A DNA stretch of 64,000 nucleotides. It comes from Areca catechu (lineage: Eukaryota > Streptophyta > Magnoliopsida > Arecales > Arecaceae). Shown in pieces: positions 46,359 to 57,720 of the stretch. The first letter of the stretch is position 1; every line of letters starts with the position of its first letter. Below the pieces are notes generated by a model. That model worked only from the letters and a program-made list of their open reading frames with translations. It did no database searches and was not told the origin of the DNA. The DNA lies in assembly GCA_021397845.1 (NCBI GenBank), contig CM038046.1, forward strand, positions 62,638,021 to 62,702,020. Direction: 5' to 3'. Position numbers and translations under genes: made by a program.

Positions 46359-46710
46359 GTGTCGACACTTCAGGCTATAAGTCGATACATAAGGTCGACA
46401 CTTGATCTTCTTGAGTCGACACCTAGTTCAAATTGCTCCATTCAGATTCTCTGGAAATCTTAGATGTGTCGACACCTTGAGTCGACACCTTGCTTCCATG
46501 TGTCGACACTTTAGCTATTCCTTCAACTTCTGCAAGTTCTGTGGCTTGAAAGTCTCAGACAATGTGTTGATCCATGTGTCAACACTTTGAGTCAACCTTC
46601 AGGTCCATGTGTTGACACTTCATCTATGCCATTTGAAACATTACTGCATACCAGCCTGAGTTGACACTTTATCTCCATGTGTCGACACTTCATGTCATAT
46701 GTCGACACTT
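46359..46710. promoter_or_regulatory. GTGTCGACAC palindrome cluster, copia C 3' LTR U3
   Basis: Exact decamers at 46359-46368, 46466-46475, 46500-46509 and 46679-46688, plus several one-off forms (GAGTCGACACC, TATGTCGACAC, GTGTTGACAC). They lie upstream of the TATA region in element orientation. Confidence 0.6.
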
Positions 46711-46970
46711 CTTTGAAAACTTCACAGAAAGTGCTGAATTTGAGCTGGAACAAATTTTCATTTGTCTTAGCCATCCAACCAACCAACTCTTGAGTGTCCA
46801 AGTCTTCTTTGAGCAATCTTTTCATTCAAACTTGGCTTCTTCAAAATAATTGGGCTTCTTCAAATTTTGTAGACACCTTTTCAATAGAAACACACTCAGG
46901 GTAAATCATTAGTCCTCAACTTATACTTAACCGTTTTGCTTATCATCAAAATCAATTAATGTAGTCAACA

Positions 46971-46984
46971 ATCTCTCCCTTTTT
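46971..46984 (-). other. Polypurine tract of copia C
   Basis: Minus strand AAAAAGGGAGAGAT directly before the LTR start TGTTGACTA. Confidence 0.85.
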
Positions 46985-47810
46985 GATGATGACAAAATCC
47001 TTAAGTATAAATTGCATTAAAACAAGGTTTTTTAACAAAAACATCAAGGTGCATAAGCTGAAAGCATTAAATATATCAATATTACTTGCATTAATTATAT
47101 GACAAATCAAAACACAAGTAATAGTGCTGGAGCTTGTTATAAAGAAAGAGAGTATCAGAGTTTTGGGATTCATTTAAATGTATAGAAAACATGTATCACG
47201 ATACTCTACAAGAAAAAATTCAGCAAATAACAAGGCTTCCCCTGAGTCAATGATTCATAACATAATTTGTAAGAATCTTTTCAAACATTTAAAGAAGGGT
47301 TTTAAGATGAAATTCATTTTGAAAGGATTTCTAAATGAAAATTAAGTAAAGCTCCTCCTTTCTTAAGAAATTGTGTAAATGTTTTTTAATTCAGGTTTTC
47401 AAAATGTTTACCCCTTGCACATTACAAATGGAAATCACCAAAACTACTCTCCTTTTTGTGAAGTATACTCATTTATACTTAAATCTCATTACTAAACTAC
47501 TCTCCCTTTTTGTTATCATTAGAAAGGTAGGAAAACAAATAGATTGAGTAGACAAGACATAGCATTGAGTTTAAAATTCATTCATTCATTCAATAATGAA
47601 GACATTGAAGAGCAATTCAAAATGTATCATTGATTTGCATCAAAGACATAGAGATGAGGAACAACAAAGTTTTTCATATAAACTTAGAACTTGTACAACA
47701 GATACATAACAGGGATAAAAGTACATAGAAGCATAAAAACAAACTATCTAAAAATATATAAAAGTCCTAATCCTCATCCATGGACTCATCAGAAGATGAA
47801 CCGATCTCAA
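46985..47810 (-). other. Copia C 3' untranslated region
   Basis: AT-rich, no supported ORF, between the extra ORF and the PPT. Contains several TCTCCCTTTTTG-like pyrimidine tracts (for example near 47450 and 47500) that echo the PPT complement. Confidence 0.6.
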
Positions 47811-49822
47811 TCAGTCCTGTATCAGTGAAGAATCGAGCTCGCGACCATCTCGATCGAAGATCTCTAAGTCTGGTCCTGGTTGGCTGTGGAGGGGTACGAC
47901 AACCATGTCCTCTGGACAAGCATATGTCTGACCTTTGGCTGGAGCAGTAGAGGTAGACGCAATGTCCTTCACAGGAACAGAAGTGATCGGATCAACAATC
48001 TCAGCAACCGCTAGAAGAGGTGTGCGATCAAATAAAAGACCAGAGTCAAGATACTGAAAGTCAGGTATATAAAACCCAAGCTCTTGGATAAGCGAGGATG
48101 TGTCAAGTGTAGGACTCTCATTAATCTGTGTATCAAGGATAGGGATAACAGCTGATGATACAACAAGCATATCCAAAATAGAAGTATCAGCTATAGAATG
48201 TATCAGTATATCTATAATCGGTGTATCAATAACAGGGGTCTCAATGATAGGTGTATGTATAACAGGAGTATCAATATCAAGGGAATCAATAATAGGAATA
48301 GGAGTATCGATAACTGGAGAGAGAATAGGAATAGGAATAGGAATAGGAGTGCGATCATCCGATCTAAAAGGAGAGGATGGTACAGGAGTCTGGGCAGGTG
48401 AACAAGATGGGTTAAGAACATGACTTATAGGGAAGTCAGCCATCACCTCTGCTACTGGCTCTGAAGTAAGATCAGCAAAGTCAAATCTGTCTGAGTTAGT
48501 CTCCTCATCATCTCCATCATCATCTCCAATATCTCTAACAATAACAGTAGTATCAGCACCAATATCAATATCATCAATATCATCAGCTGGTGCAGGAGCA
48601 GGTACATGAGCAGGTGTAGGAGCAGTGTCAGCAACCAGAGCACTCACTGAAGATCTGGACAGTGTAGAAAGAATAGCTGAGATGCCATGACTAAGTCCAA
48701 TATCGCTCTCTCTCATCTCAGCTATGAACATGTCAAGACGCTGCCTCATGATAAATACGTCTATCTTGATTTATTTGACTCTGTCCTCTAAACTATCTGA
48801 AGTCCCTGGAGTCTCCGTCTGTGCTGGCTAAGGCTATGATGAGGTAGAAGGATCAGGCTGAGAAGCAACCGCTGGCTGCACCACTGTCTCAGGCTGAGTC
48901 TCGCTAGGTCCTACCTCGCCAGAGAGAATCTGCTCCTCCTCTGCTGCATCGTCATCATCAGCTCTGTCCTTGGCCTGACCTGATATCCTGTGTGTCCACT
49001 AGCCTTGGAACAAATGATAGCCCATCCGATGCAATGACCTGATGTCATATACATCAGTATGAAGTAGAGTACGATAGGGCTCATCCTCAAAGCTGACTCC
49101 ATACTCCCTAAATAAAACTATCAATCCCATACCATAAGGTAAGCAGAGCCGCTGGCTAGTCGACGCCTCTGTAATCTGATGAACCATCAGTACTGGAATG
49201 CATACAGGCGTACGCTGAACCAGTGAGACCATCATGAGCAACTCCCACTCAGTGATATAGTCGAAATGTCCGGTCTTCGGCAAAGTATCCGGGCGACGAT
49301 GTGATGCGGTAATCTTATATCTATAGATAACCTGGATGCTAGTATAGTGGCTCCCTCTGGTAGAATGTCAGACTCAAAAATGCATTGAAGTCCACTAACT
49401 CGATTCGTCAAACTGTCAACAACAGATCCTGTCATCGGTATATCCCATACTCTGCTCAAAATCTTTGAAGTAACAGGGATATCCCATCCTCTGACCTGTG
49501 CCAACCAACCATCCGTCCCACAGGCAAGTGATCCATAAAACTCTCTCATCAGCCCGGGGTAATACCTCTCACTGAGTGAACAGAATGTAGCCAGACTAGC
49601 CTGACGAATCCACTCTCCAATCCGAAAATGCTGCTGGTCGACAAATGAAAAATCCACTTGATGTCCTCCAACTATAGTCTTCGAGCTCATCCGGCTGGAC
49701 GGTACAAACAAGGGTCGTGCGGGCGGATCTGCAGCTCTAGACTCATGTCGGGCCTTCATCCTTCACTCTTCTTCTTGGTTTGATTGATGAGGTTGACGAA
49801 CAACTTGCTTGCGAGATCCCAT
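47811..49822 (-). pseudogene. Copia C extra ORF after pol (env-like position)
   Basis: Start likely MGSRKQVVRQPHQ (49820-49822), a stop 20 codons later, then MKARHESRAADPP. N-terminal part (49232-49759) has FSFVDQQHFRIGEWIRQ, LATFCSLSERYYPGLMREFY and VRGWDIPVTSKILSRVWDIP, resembling plant 'putative transposon protein' (Transposase_32-like) domains. After a frameshift near 49300 comes TGHFDYITEWELLMMVSLVQ. The C-terminal 312-codon ORF (47811-48749) is acidic, with a degenerate IDTPI-type repeat. No hydrophobic transmembrane segment or signal peptide is evident, so 'envelope' is only positional. Confidence 0.6.
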
Positions 49823-50109
49823 TGCTTGGATTGAAAGATTGGGCAAGGTTTTGGTTGAAATCTAGGGTTTCTAGGGTTTAGAAATCAAAGCCTAAGAGAA
49901 ATCTAACCAAAAAATCGGCTATCGATCATCCAAATCAAGGAAACAATGGCTAAAAAAGTGGAATAGGGAATGGGAACAATATAGATACCTTGAAAGCTTG
50001 TGTCGGCTCGAAGGAGAAAAGAAATGGGGAGAAAAATGGTTCAGAAACTCCTTTAATCTCAGTTCGCTGTCGTTTATGTGTCGGCTCATGTATGTGTTGA
50101 CACATTTAG

Positions 50110-50135
50110 GTGTCGACACATCGATGTGTCGACAC
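50110..50135. promoter_or_regulatory. 26-bp perfect palindrome upstream of copia C extra ORF
   Basis: GTGTCGACAC, ATCGAT, GTGTCGACAC in direct succession, a perfect palindrome as a whole. It lies about 290 bp upstream of the extra ORF start (49822, minus strand), in the gap after pol. Further degenerate copies (TGTGTTGACACA at about 50094, ATCGAC after it) flank it. The same decamer is clustered in the LTR U3. Confidence 0.65.
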
Positions 50136-50329
50136 ATCGACTTAAAAACCAAAAATTCAGAGATTTCAAGGATAGATCAAAATCAATTGAGATATGATAA
50201 TTTTAGAGTGAAATCAATAGTGATTGAGCAAGATTTATCATGATTAATGTCGAATTTGATCTACTTTGAGTCAAAATGTAGGAAAAATTTAATCAAACAG
50301 AGTGATAATCCCGAGCTCTCTTCTAATCA

Positions 50330-51041
50330 TACAGAATCAATCTTCCAGAAGAGGTTTAGTCAAAATATCAGCTAATTAAAATTCAGTACTAATAAATTCA
50401 AGCAAAACATCATTGTTTTCTACATGATTTCTAATAAAATGATGTCTAATTTCAATGTGTTTACTCCTAGAATGTTGAACAGGATTTTTAGTCAAGCAAA
50501 TAGCACTAGTATTATCACATTTAATAAGTGTACTAGCCAACTTGATTTCAAAGTCTTCAAGTTACTGCTTAATCCATAAGATTTGAGCACAATAACTTCC
50601 TACTGCAATATACTCAGCCTCAGCTATGGATAGTGCAACTGAAGTTTGTTTCTTGCTAAACCATGAGATTAAGTTAACTCCAAGAAATTGACAAGTACCA
50701 CTAGTACTCTTTCTATCCAATTTACAACCAGCAAAATCTGCATCAGAATATCCAATCAATTCAGCAGATGAATTTCTAAAATACCATAAACCAATATCAA
50801 TAGTACTAGATAGATTTCTAATTATGTGCTTAACAGCCATAAGATGTGATTCTTTAGGTTCAGACTGATATCTAGCACACATGCAAACATTGAACATTAT
50901 TTCTGGTTTACTAGCAGTTAGATACAATAAAGACCCAATCATACCTCTATATAACTTTTGATCTACTGATTTACCATGTTCATCTTTATCAGGTCTACAA
51001 GAGGGGCTCATAAGCGTACCTATTAGTTTAGTAGTCTCCAT
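50330..51041 (-). pseudogene. Copia C RNase H
   Basis: GMIGSLLYLTASKPEIMFNVC connection, then IGYSDADFAGCKLDRKSTSG with the first Asp, SWFSKKQTSVALSIAEAEYI with the Glu, and after a stop at 50562 CDNTSAICLTKNPVQHSRSK and HIEIRHHFIRNHV. All typical of copia RNase H of the SIRE group. End of pol is near 50330. Confidence 0.87.
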
Positions 51042-51800
51042 CCTAAATTTCTTGATAATTTTTCTTGTATACTTAGCTTGGTTGATGAAGATACCATATG
51101 TAGTTTGCTTAATCTAGAGTCCGAGATAGAAATTGAGTTCTCCCATCATGCTCATCTCGAACTCACCCTACATTAGCTTAGCAAACTCTTGACAAAGAAT
51201 TTCATTAGTAGCACCGAAATGATGTTATCAACATATATTTGCACTACTAACAAACTATTATCTTTCCTTTTCAAAAATAGTGTTTTATCAACATTTCCTC
51301 TAGAAAATTCATTTTCATTCAAAAATTTGCTGAGTCTTTCATACCATGCTCGAGGTGCTTGCTTTAATCCATAAAGTGCTTTGTGTAATTTAAAAACATG
51401 ATCAGGATGTGCATGATTTACAAATCCAGGTGGTTGTTCAACAAAAACCTTCTTCGTTATAAAACCATTTAAGAAAGCACTCTTAATATCCATTTGAAAT
51501 AATTTGAAATTCATAAAACAGGCAAATGCTAATAGTAGTCTAATTGCTTCAAGTCTAGCAATAGGAGTAAAAGTCTCATCAAAGTCAATCCCTTCCTCAT
51601 AATTATAGTCTTTAGCTACTAGCCTAGCTTTATTTCTAACAACAATACCATTTTCATCTAATTTATTCCTAAATACCTATTTAGTGCCAATAATTGAAAC
51701 ATTAGATGGTCTTTCTATAAGTGTCTAAACATTATTTCTATCAAATTGAATTAGTTCTTCTTGCATAGCATTGATCCAATTAGAGTCTTTTTAAGCTTCT
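51042..51800 (-). pseudogene. Copia C reverse transcriptase
   Basis: ARLVAKDYNYEEGIDFDETF, IRLLLAFACFMNFKLFQMDI, KSAFLNGFITKKVFVEQPPG, LYGLKQAPRAWYERLSKFL, then the catalytic motif reads QIYVDN instead of YVDD: Asp to Asn by a single base change. A frame shift follows at once (the FGATNEI-type block is out of frame at about 51200). Reverse transcriptase activity would be lost. Confidence 0.87.
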
Positions 51801-53043
51801 TCAAAATATTTCGGTTCTACTTGAGATACAAATGCTAGATAATCACATACATTTCTAATTAAGGCTGGAGTTCTTACCCCTTTAAATAGATCACCTAAGA
51901 TTAATTCCTTAGGATATCCATGAGCATACCTCCACTCCTTAGGCAAATCTTGATGCTTTGGAGTGTCATCACCTTTTTCATTCTTATCTTGATCTTCTTT
52001 ATTTGGCTGAGGTTGATCATTCAATGTCAGCTTCTGAAGCTTGTCAGCACCTGCACATTCATTAGATGTATCCTCTTTTCTGGAGGATTAGTTAGTACAT
52101 TCTTCAAAATCTACATGCACTGACTCTTCTACAACCAATGTTCGTTTATTGAATACTCTGTATGCCCTGCTTGATGTAGAGTATCCTAAGAGATACCTTC
52201 ATCAGACTTGGCATCGAACTTTCGAAGATGATATTTTCCATTATTCAAAACAAAATATTTACACCCAAAAACTCGAAAATATTTCAAAGTCGATTTTCTT
52301 TGGTTCCAAAGCTCACAAGGAGTTTTCTTTAAAATAGGGCAGATTAAAACTCGATTTAAAATGTAACAGGCTGTATTAATAACTTCAGCCCAAAAATATC
52401 TTGGCAAATCATTTTTATAAAGTATAGTGCGAGCCATTTCTTCCAAAGTATGATTTTTTCTTTCTACTATCCCATTCTGCTGAGGTGTCCTAGGTGCAGA
52501 AAAATTATGTTCTATATCTTTTTCATTACAAAAGTTTTCAAAATCTTAATTTTCAAATTCAGTTCCATGATCACTACGAATGCAAACAACCGAAACACCT
52601 TTTTCATTTGAAACTTTTCTATAAAACTTTATAAATACTGAAAATGATTCATCCTTTTATGCTAAAAAGAAAACCCATGTAAATATTGAAAAATCATCCA
52701 TAATGACTAATCCATATCTCTTGCCTCCTAGACTTGATATTCTAGTTGGTCTAAAGAGATCCATATGAAGTAGTTCAAGTGGCTTACTAGTAGTTACAAA
52801 TCCTTTTGGTTTGAAAGAAGTTTTAACTTGTTTACCAAATTGACATGCTTGGCAAATTCTATCTTTTTCAAAATAAAGTTCAGGTAAATCTCTAACTAAA
52901 TTCTTTTTGCAAAGTTTTGAAAGAAGATACATACTAGCATGCCCTAATCTTCTATGCCATAGCCAACTAGCCTCATCTTTAGTAGAATTTCTTGCAACAA
53001 GGCATTCTCCATTAGGCAAAGATATATCATTTAGGTCTACCAA
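51801..53043 (-). pseudogene. Copia C GAG-pre-integrase and integrase
   Basis: WLWHRRLGHASMYLLSKLCK and CQACQFGKQVKTSF for the zinc region, LLHMDLFRPTRISS with the first Asp, YGLVIMDDFSIFTWVFFLA. After frame breaks (52657) the segment with CIRSDHGTEFEN-like codons is visible near 52570, then MARTILYKNDLPRYFWAEVI, NTACYILNRVL and FRVFGCKYFVLNN. The 77-codon ORF 51791-52024 is the linker to RT. Overall order is normal. Confidence 0.83.
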
Positions 53044-53412
53044 ATAAATATTTTCATGCCTTTTACTAATGAATTATACTCCATTTATATCCGGACTAGT
53101 AATCATACAATATGATGATTTAAAAACTACTTGAAAATCTTTATCGCAAAACTGACTAATGCTTAAAAGATTATGTTTCAAACCATATTCTAAAAGTACA
53201 TTATTAATACTACTAGAAGGAGTTATGTGAACCTTACCAATACCAATAATTTTTTCTTTACCATTACTACTGAAGGTCACACTCCCTCTATTTAAAGCTT
53301 CAAGAGAAGTGAATTGCTTCACATCTCCAGTCATGTGCCTTGAGAAACCACTGTCAAGATACCAAAGTATTTTGTTCTCCTTGGTTGCAAGACACACCTG
53401 CAATAAAATCAA
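53044..53412 (-). pseudogene. Copia C protease
   Basis: Continuous 112-codon frame with WYLDSGFSRHMTGD (active-site Asp-Ser-Gly intact), VTFSSNGKEKIIGIGKV and NNVLLEYGLKHNLLSISQFC. Best-preserved enzyme domain in copia C. Confidence 0.85.
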
Positions 53413-55134
53413 GCTTTGTTTTTAGGTACCCAAGCCAACTTGGGTCCTTTAGGGTTAGCATTCAAAATGGTTCCTTTTAGAACCCACACTTTACCAAAAA
53501 AAATGATTTTTCTAAAATTACATTGAAATGATTTATGTCCTAACTTTTTGCAAGTAAAACAAGTAATGCTAGATGATGCAGGTATAAAAAAGTTTTTGAA
53601 ATACTTTTGTTGCCTTTGTGGTTTAAATCCTAAACCTGCTTTATTGAAAACTACTCTTTGATTGTTTAAAAGTAGGTTTAACTTTTTTGAACTATAAGTA
53701 AATTTCTCAATAAAAGGTTTTATCTTTTCAAGTTCATTTTTGTACTTAACATTTTCAAGTTCTAAAAACTTATTTTTCTTTAAAAGATCAATGTTAGAAA
53801 TAACATTTTTAGATCTTTTCAAAACTTCATTTTCCATAGATAAAGTATTATTTTTCTTTACTAAAATAACTTGTTTAGATTTCAATATACTAACATCATT
53901 TAGTAAATAATTGTTTTCAAAAGAGAAGCTATTTGCATGCTTTTTCAATTTCTTGTTTTCAGATAAAACTAGTTTGTAATCATGCATAAGTTCTTCAAAA
54001 ACATTCCTAAGTTCATCAAATGTGAAATCAATTTCAGTATCGAAATTTACCTCATCATTATCTTGATATGCCATTAAGCAGAGATTTGCAACTTCGGTCT
54101 GCTCTTCTTCAGAACTGGAGTCTTCGCTGTCACTTCAAGTGGCCATGATTGCTTTCTTCCTTAATTTCTTTCTAGATTTCTTGAGAAGAGGACGGTCAAA
54201 CTTGTACTGTCCCGGCTTCTTGCACTCGAAGCATATAGGTACTTCCTTCTCCTTTTCCTTTTCTTTTTCTTTCTCTTTTTCTTTTCCTTTTTCCTTTGAT
54301 TGATATTTCTTTTTTAAAGGAAATTTCCTCCTTTTTATGAATCTTTTAAACTTTCGTGCAAGGAGGGCTTCTTCACCTTCATCTTCCTCTTCATCTTCAG
54401 ACTCATATATTGAGGATTCTTCTTGTATATTTGACTTGAAAGCAATCCCCTTCTTCTTCTTATCCATGTCCATTGATTTTTGTTTCAGATTGAGCTCATA
54501 GGTCATGAGCGATCCAACAACTGCTCAAGAGGTAACTTGTCAATGTCCTTGTCTTCTTGAATTGTGGTCACCTTCGATTCCCATGATGTTGGAAGTGACC
54601 TGAGAATTTTATTTACAAGATCAGCATTAGACATGACTTTTCCAAGACTTCTCATACCATTAACAATATTTATAAATCTTGTGTACATATCAGTGATTGA
54701 TTCATTAAGTTCCATTCAAAACATCTCATAAGTGTGCACTAACAATTAACTTTAGTGTTCTTCACTTGATCGGTACCCTTATGGATAACTTCAAGTGTAT
54801 CCCATATTTCTTTGGCAGACATGCATGTAGATATCCTGTTAAATTCACTAGGATCTAATGCATAATAGAGAAGATTCATTGCCTTAGCATTGATCTCGGA
54901 TTATTTAATATTATTTTCATACCAATCGTCTTTGAGCTTTGGGATGGAAACATCATTAACCATTACCGAAGGAATATGAGGACCCTTATCTACCACTTTC
55001 CATAAATTTTAATCAATAGAATGCATATAAATTCTCATCCTAGTTTTTTAATAAGTATAATTTGATCCATTGAAAAATGGAGGTCTATTTGAGGCTTGTC
55101 CCTCAACTACACTAGTACCAATTGGGGTTGCCAT
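53409..55134 (-). pseudogene. Copia C gag (long, two zinc knuckles)
   Basis: Start ATG 55132-55134 (MATPIGTSVVEGQASNRPPF), followed by stops at two places in the first 100 codons, LDPSEFNRISTCMSAKEIWD, ELNESITDMYTRFINIVNGM and LRSLPTSWESKVTTI. The first knuckle is broken (CFECKKPGQYKFD with Gln for His and Arg for the last Cys). A coiled coil rich in Lys/Asn follows (53409-54074). The second knuckle is intact (CFTCKKLGHKSFQC). Lys/Glu repeat (KEKEKEKEKE) at about 54240-54300. Confidence 0.83.
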
Positions 55135-55177
55135 AGATCTTTACTCAAGGTGATAAAGCCTATATACTGAGAACAGG

Positions 55178-55190
55178 GCTTTGATACCAC
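55178..55190 (-). other. Primer-binding site of copia C
   Basis: Minus strand GTGGTATCAAAGC, a variant of the initiator Met tRNA complement, two bases from the LTR. Confidence 0.82.
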
Positions 55191-55191
55191 T

Positions 55192-56798
55192 TGTTGCCCA
55201 TTAAGCAATCCAAGAGGGGGGGTGAATTCGGTCTCTAAAAATTTAACACTTAAGATTACTTGATACTAAGTAATGCAATCCAATTCAACAAAATAATTAA
55301 CAAGGTACTATTAAAATAATTGCAATGCTCTAAAATGAAATGCAATGAAAATAAAAGGTAATAGGTAAAGAGCAAGGAGAGAGAGAGATCAGCAATCACA
55401 AAGACCAAGAAATATAGTGGTTCGGTGCTATCCAATGCACCTACATCCACTCCCCAAGATCCCCTTGAGAATTCACTATAATCACACCGATTATAGTTAA
55501 TTAGTTTTGCGGGCTCACTAATCAAAAACCCAACTTATTTTTACAAGGCCAACAAGTCAAAACCTCACTTCGTTTTACATGCTAACTAAGAACCTAATTG
55601 GTTTTCACAAGGCTAACCAACAACCTCCCTTAGTTTTTTGGGCTAACCAAGAATCTTAGTGGTTTTGTAGGCTAACCACCAACCTAATTAGTTTTCCAAG
55701 GCTTACCAATATCCTCACTTAGTTTTATAATAGGCTAACAAAGAACCCTTTCAAGAAATATGGTTTAAAAGTAAAGAACCAATGTAAGCTTTCTAAAACA
55801 AAGCGGATATCTCTTTGTAGCTCGATGTAGAGTTGCTTTGCACTTGTTGAAGACTTTTGAATGCCCAAGAATAGATGATCTTCAATGCTCTTGGAGGATC
55901 TTGAATGCTTGAAGGCTTTCTTTAGCTTGAGAGTGGTTGAAACTTCAATGTATAGGAGCTAAAGCTCACTTCTCTTCTCTTTTCTCAAAGCTCTTTAATG
56001 GTCTTCAATAATGTTATGTTTTGATTTGATTTGGAGCATATAAATACCTTTCCAAGGCCTCAAAATAGGTTTCTAGCCATTAGACTTGAAAAACTAGCCG
56101 TTGGATGGCATTTGGGACGAGTTTTGTGTTTGAAAAACTAGTCGATATTGTTGTCAGAACTCCTTGTGTCGACACTTCAGGCTGTGAGTCGATAGATGAG
56201 GTCGATACTTGATCTTCTTGAGTCGACACCTAGTTCAAATTGCTCCATTCAAAATCACTGAAAATCTCAGATGTGTCGACACTTTCTCAATTGAGTCGAT
56301 ATCTTGAGTCGACACCTTGCTTCCATGTATCGATACTTTAGCTGTTCCTTCAACTTTTGCAAGTTCTGTGGCTTGAAAGTCTCAGGCGATGTGTTGATCT
56401 ATGTGTCGACACTTTGAGTCAATACTTCAGGTCCATGTGTTGACACTTCATCTATGTCATTTGAAACATTGCTGTGTACCGGCCGAAGTCGACACTTCAT
56501 CTCCATGTGTCGACACTTCATGTCATGTATCGACACTTCTTTGAAAACTTCACAGAAAGTGCTAAATTTGAGCTGGAATAAATTTTCATTTATCTTAGCC
56601 ATCCAATCAACCAACTCTTGAGTGTTCAAGTCTTCTTTGAGCAATCTTTTCATTTAAATTTGTTTTCTTCAAAACAATTGGGCTTCTTCAAATTTTGTAG
56701 GCACCTTTTCAATAGAAATACACTCAAGGCAAATCATTGGTCCTCAACTTATACTTAACCATTTTGCTTATCATCAAAATCAATTAATGGAGTCAACA
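55192..56798 (-). repeat. Copia C 5' LTR
   Basis: Plus edges TGTTGCCCAT and GAGTCAACA. Same minisatellite (about 55510-55748), TATA region (56036-56045) and GTGTCGACAC cluster (56166-56175, 56273-56282, 56403-56412, 56507-56516) as the 3' LTR. Confidence 0.92.
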
Positions 56799-56803
56799 AT
56801 GGT
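56799..56803. repeat. Copia C target-site duplication, right
   Basis: ATGGT, partner ATAGT at 45383-45387. Confidence 0.8.
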
Positions 56804-57720
56804 GATCCTGTTAAGCTCGATGAGAACAACATGGATCTGATCACCTATATGGATGCAATGTTAAGGTTTGATTCTGCATCATGGTTGAGAGCTGTGAAAT
56901 CTGAAATGGAGTCCATGAAAATCAATAATGTATGGACATTAGTTGATCCACCTGAAGGGATAAAATCCATTGGATGCAAGTAGATCTTCAAGAGGAAGCG
57001 GGGTGTAGATGGGCAGGTGAAAACCTATAAAGCCTATTTGGTTGCCAAGGGGTATCGTTAGCGTTATAGTATTGACTATGATGAGACATTTTTTTCTGTG
57101 GCAATGCTCAAGTCCATTCAGATTATGCTTGCTATAGCGGCACATTTAGATTATAAAACTTGGCAAATGGATATCCGAACAGCTTTCATAAATGGTAAGC
57201 TGGAAGAGGTGGTGTATATAATACAACCTGAAAGGTTCACATCCATGGGTGAGTCTAAAGTGTGCAAGCTTTAGAGGTCCATTTATGGACTGAAGCAGGC
57301 TTCTCGGAGTTGGAACATGCATTTTGATAAATGTATCAAGATGTATGGCTTCGTTAAGAATAGAGAGGAACCTTGTATATATAAATGGACAAAAGGTTCT
57401 ATAGTTGTATTTCTTGTTTTATATGTGGATGACATTCTCTAAATTGAGAATGACATTCCAACATTGCAAGGAATAAAGGTTTGGCTTTCATCTCAATTTA
57501 TTATGAAAGACTTAGGTGAAGCCTCATACATACTAGGTATGAAGATCTATAGAGATAGATCTAAGAGGCTTCTAGGACTGTCCCAATCTATGTACGTAGA
57601 CACTGTGCTGAAGTGGTTCATCATGGAGCATTCCAAAAGGGGCTATATTCTAATAGGTCATGGAATCACTCTTTTCAAAAAGGATTATGCGACAACTCTG
57701 AGGAAAGAGAGTGTATGAGT
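56804..57720 (+). pseudogene. Copia B reverse transcriptase (after nested insertion)
   Basis: Continues the polyprotein: GDPVKLDENNMDLITYMDAM, MESMKINNVWTLVDPPEG, KRKRGVDGQVKTYKA, IMLAIAAHLDYKTWQMDIRT, then IYGLKQASRSWNMHFDKCIK, the intact catalytic FLVLYVDDIL (about 57415) followed at once by a stop, and FIMKDLGEASYILGMKIYRD. At least four stops (for example near 56983, 57060, 57272, 57440). Confidence 0.88.

Larger units (their letters stand above)
45388..46970 (-). repeat. Copia C 3' LTR
   Basis: Plus edges TGTTGCCCAG and TAGTCAACA. Holds a 30-35-bp minisatellite (45705-45943), a TATA region at 46231-46240 (readable in both directions) and, upstream of it in element orientation, a cluster of GTGTCGACAC motifs (46359-46710). 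Confidence 0.92.
45388..56798 (-). mobile_element. Copia C: SIRE-like element nested in copia B
   Basis: Minus-strand element with LTRs 45388-46970 and 55192-56798, PBS 55178-55190, PPT next to 46970, gag 55134-53409, pol about 53412-50330 and an extra ORF 49822-47811 after pol. The host frame resumes correctly after it: removing the element plus one 5-bp copy joins FLA-stop-D to GDPVKLDEN as in copia A. The long gag with two knuckles and a post-pol ORF fits the SIRE/Maximus lineage. Confidence 0.9.

Noticed and set aside
48100..48423. Plus-strand ORF of 107 codons
   Set aside because: Antisense translation of the IDTP-type repeat in the copia C extra ORF.
47811..49822. True envelope glycoprotein gene
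   Set aside because: Position fits SIRE-type env-like ORFs, but no signal peptide, transmembrane helix or cysteine pattern is visible.
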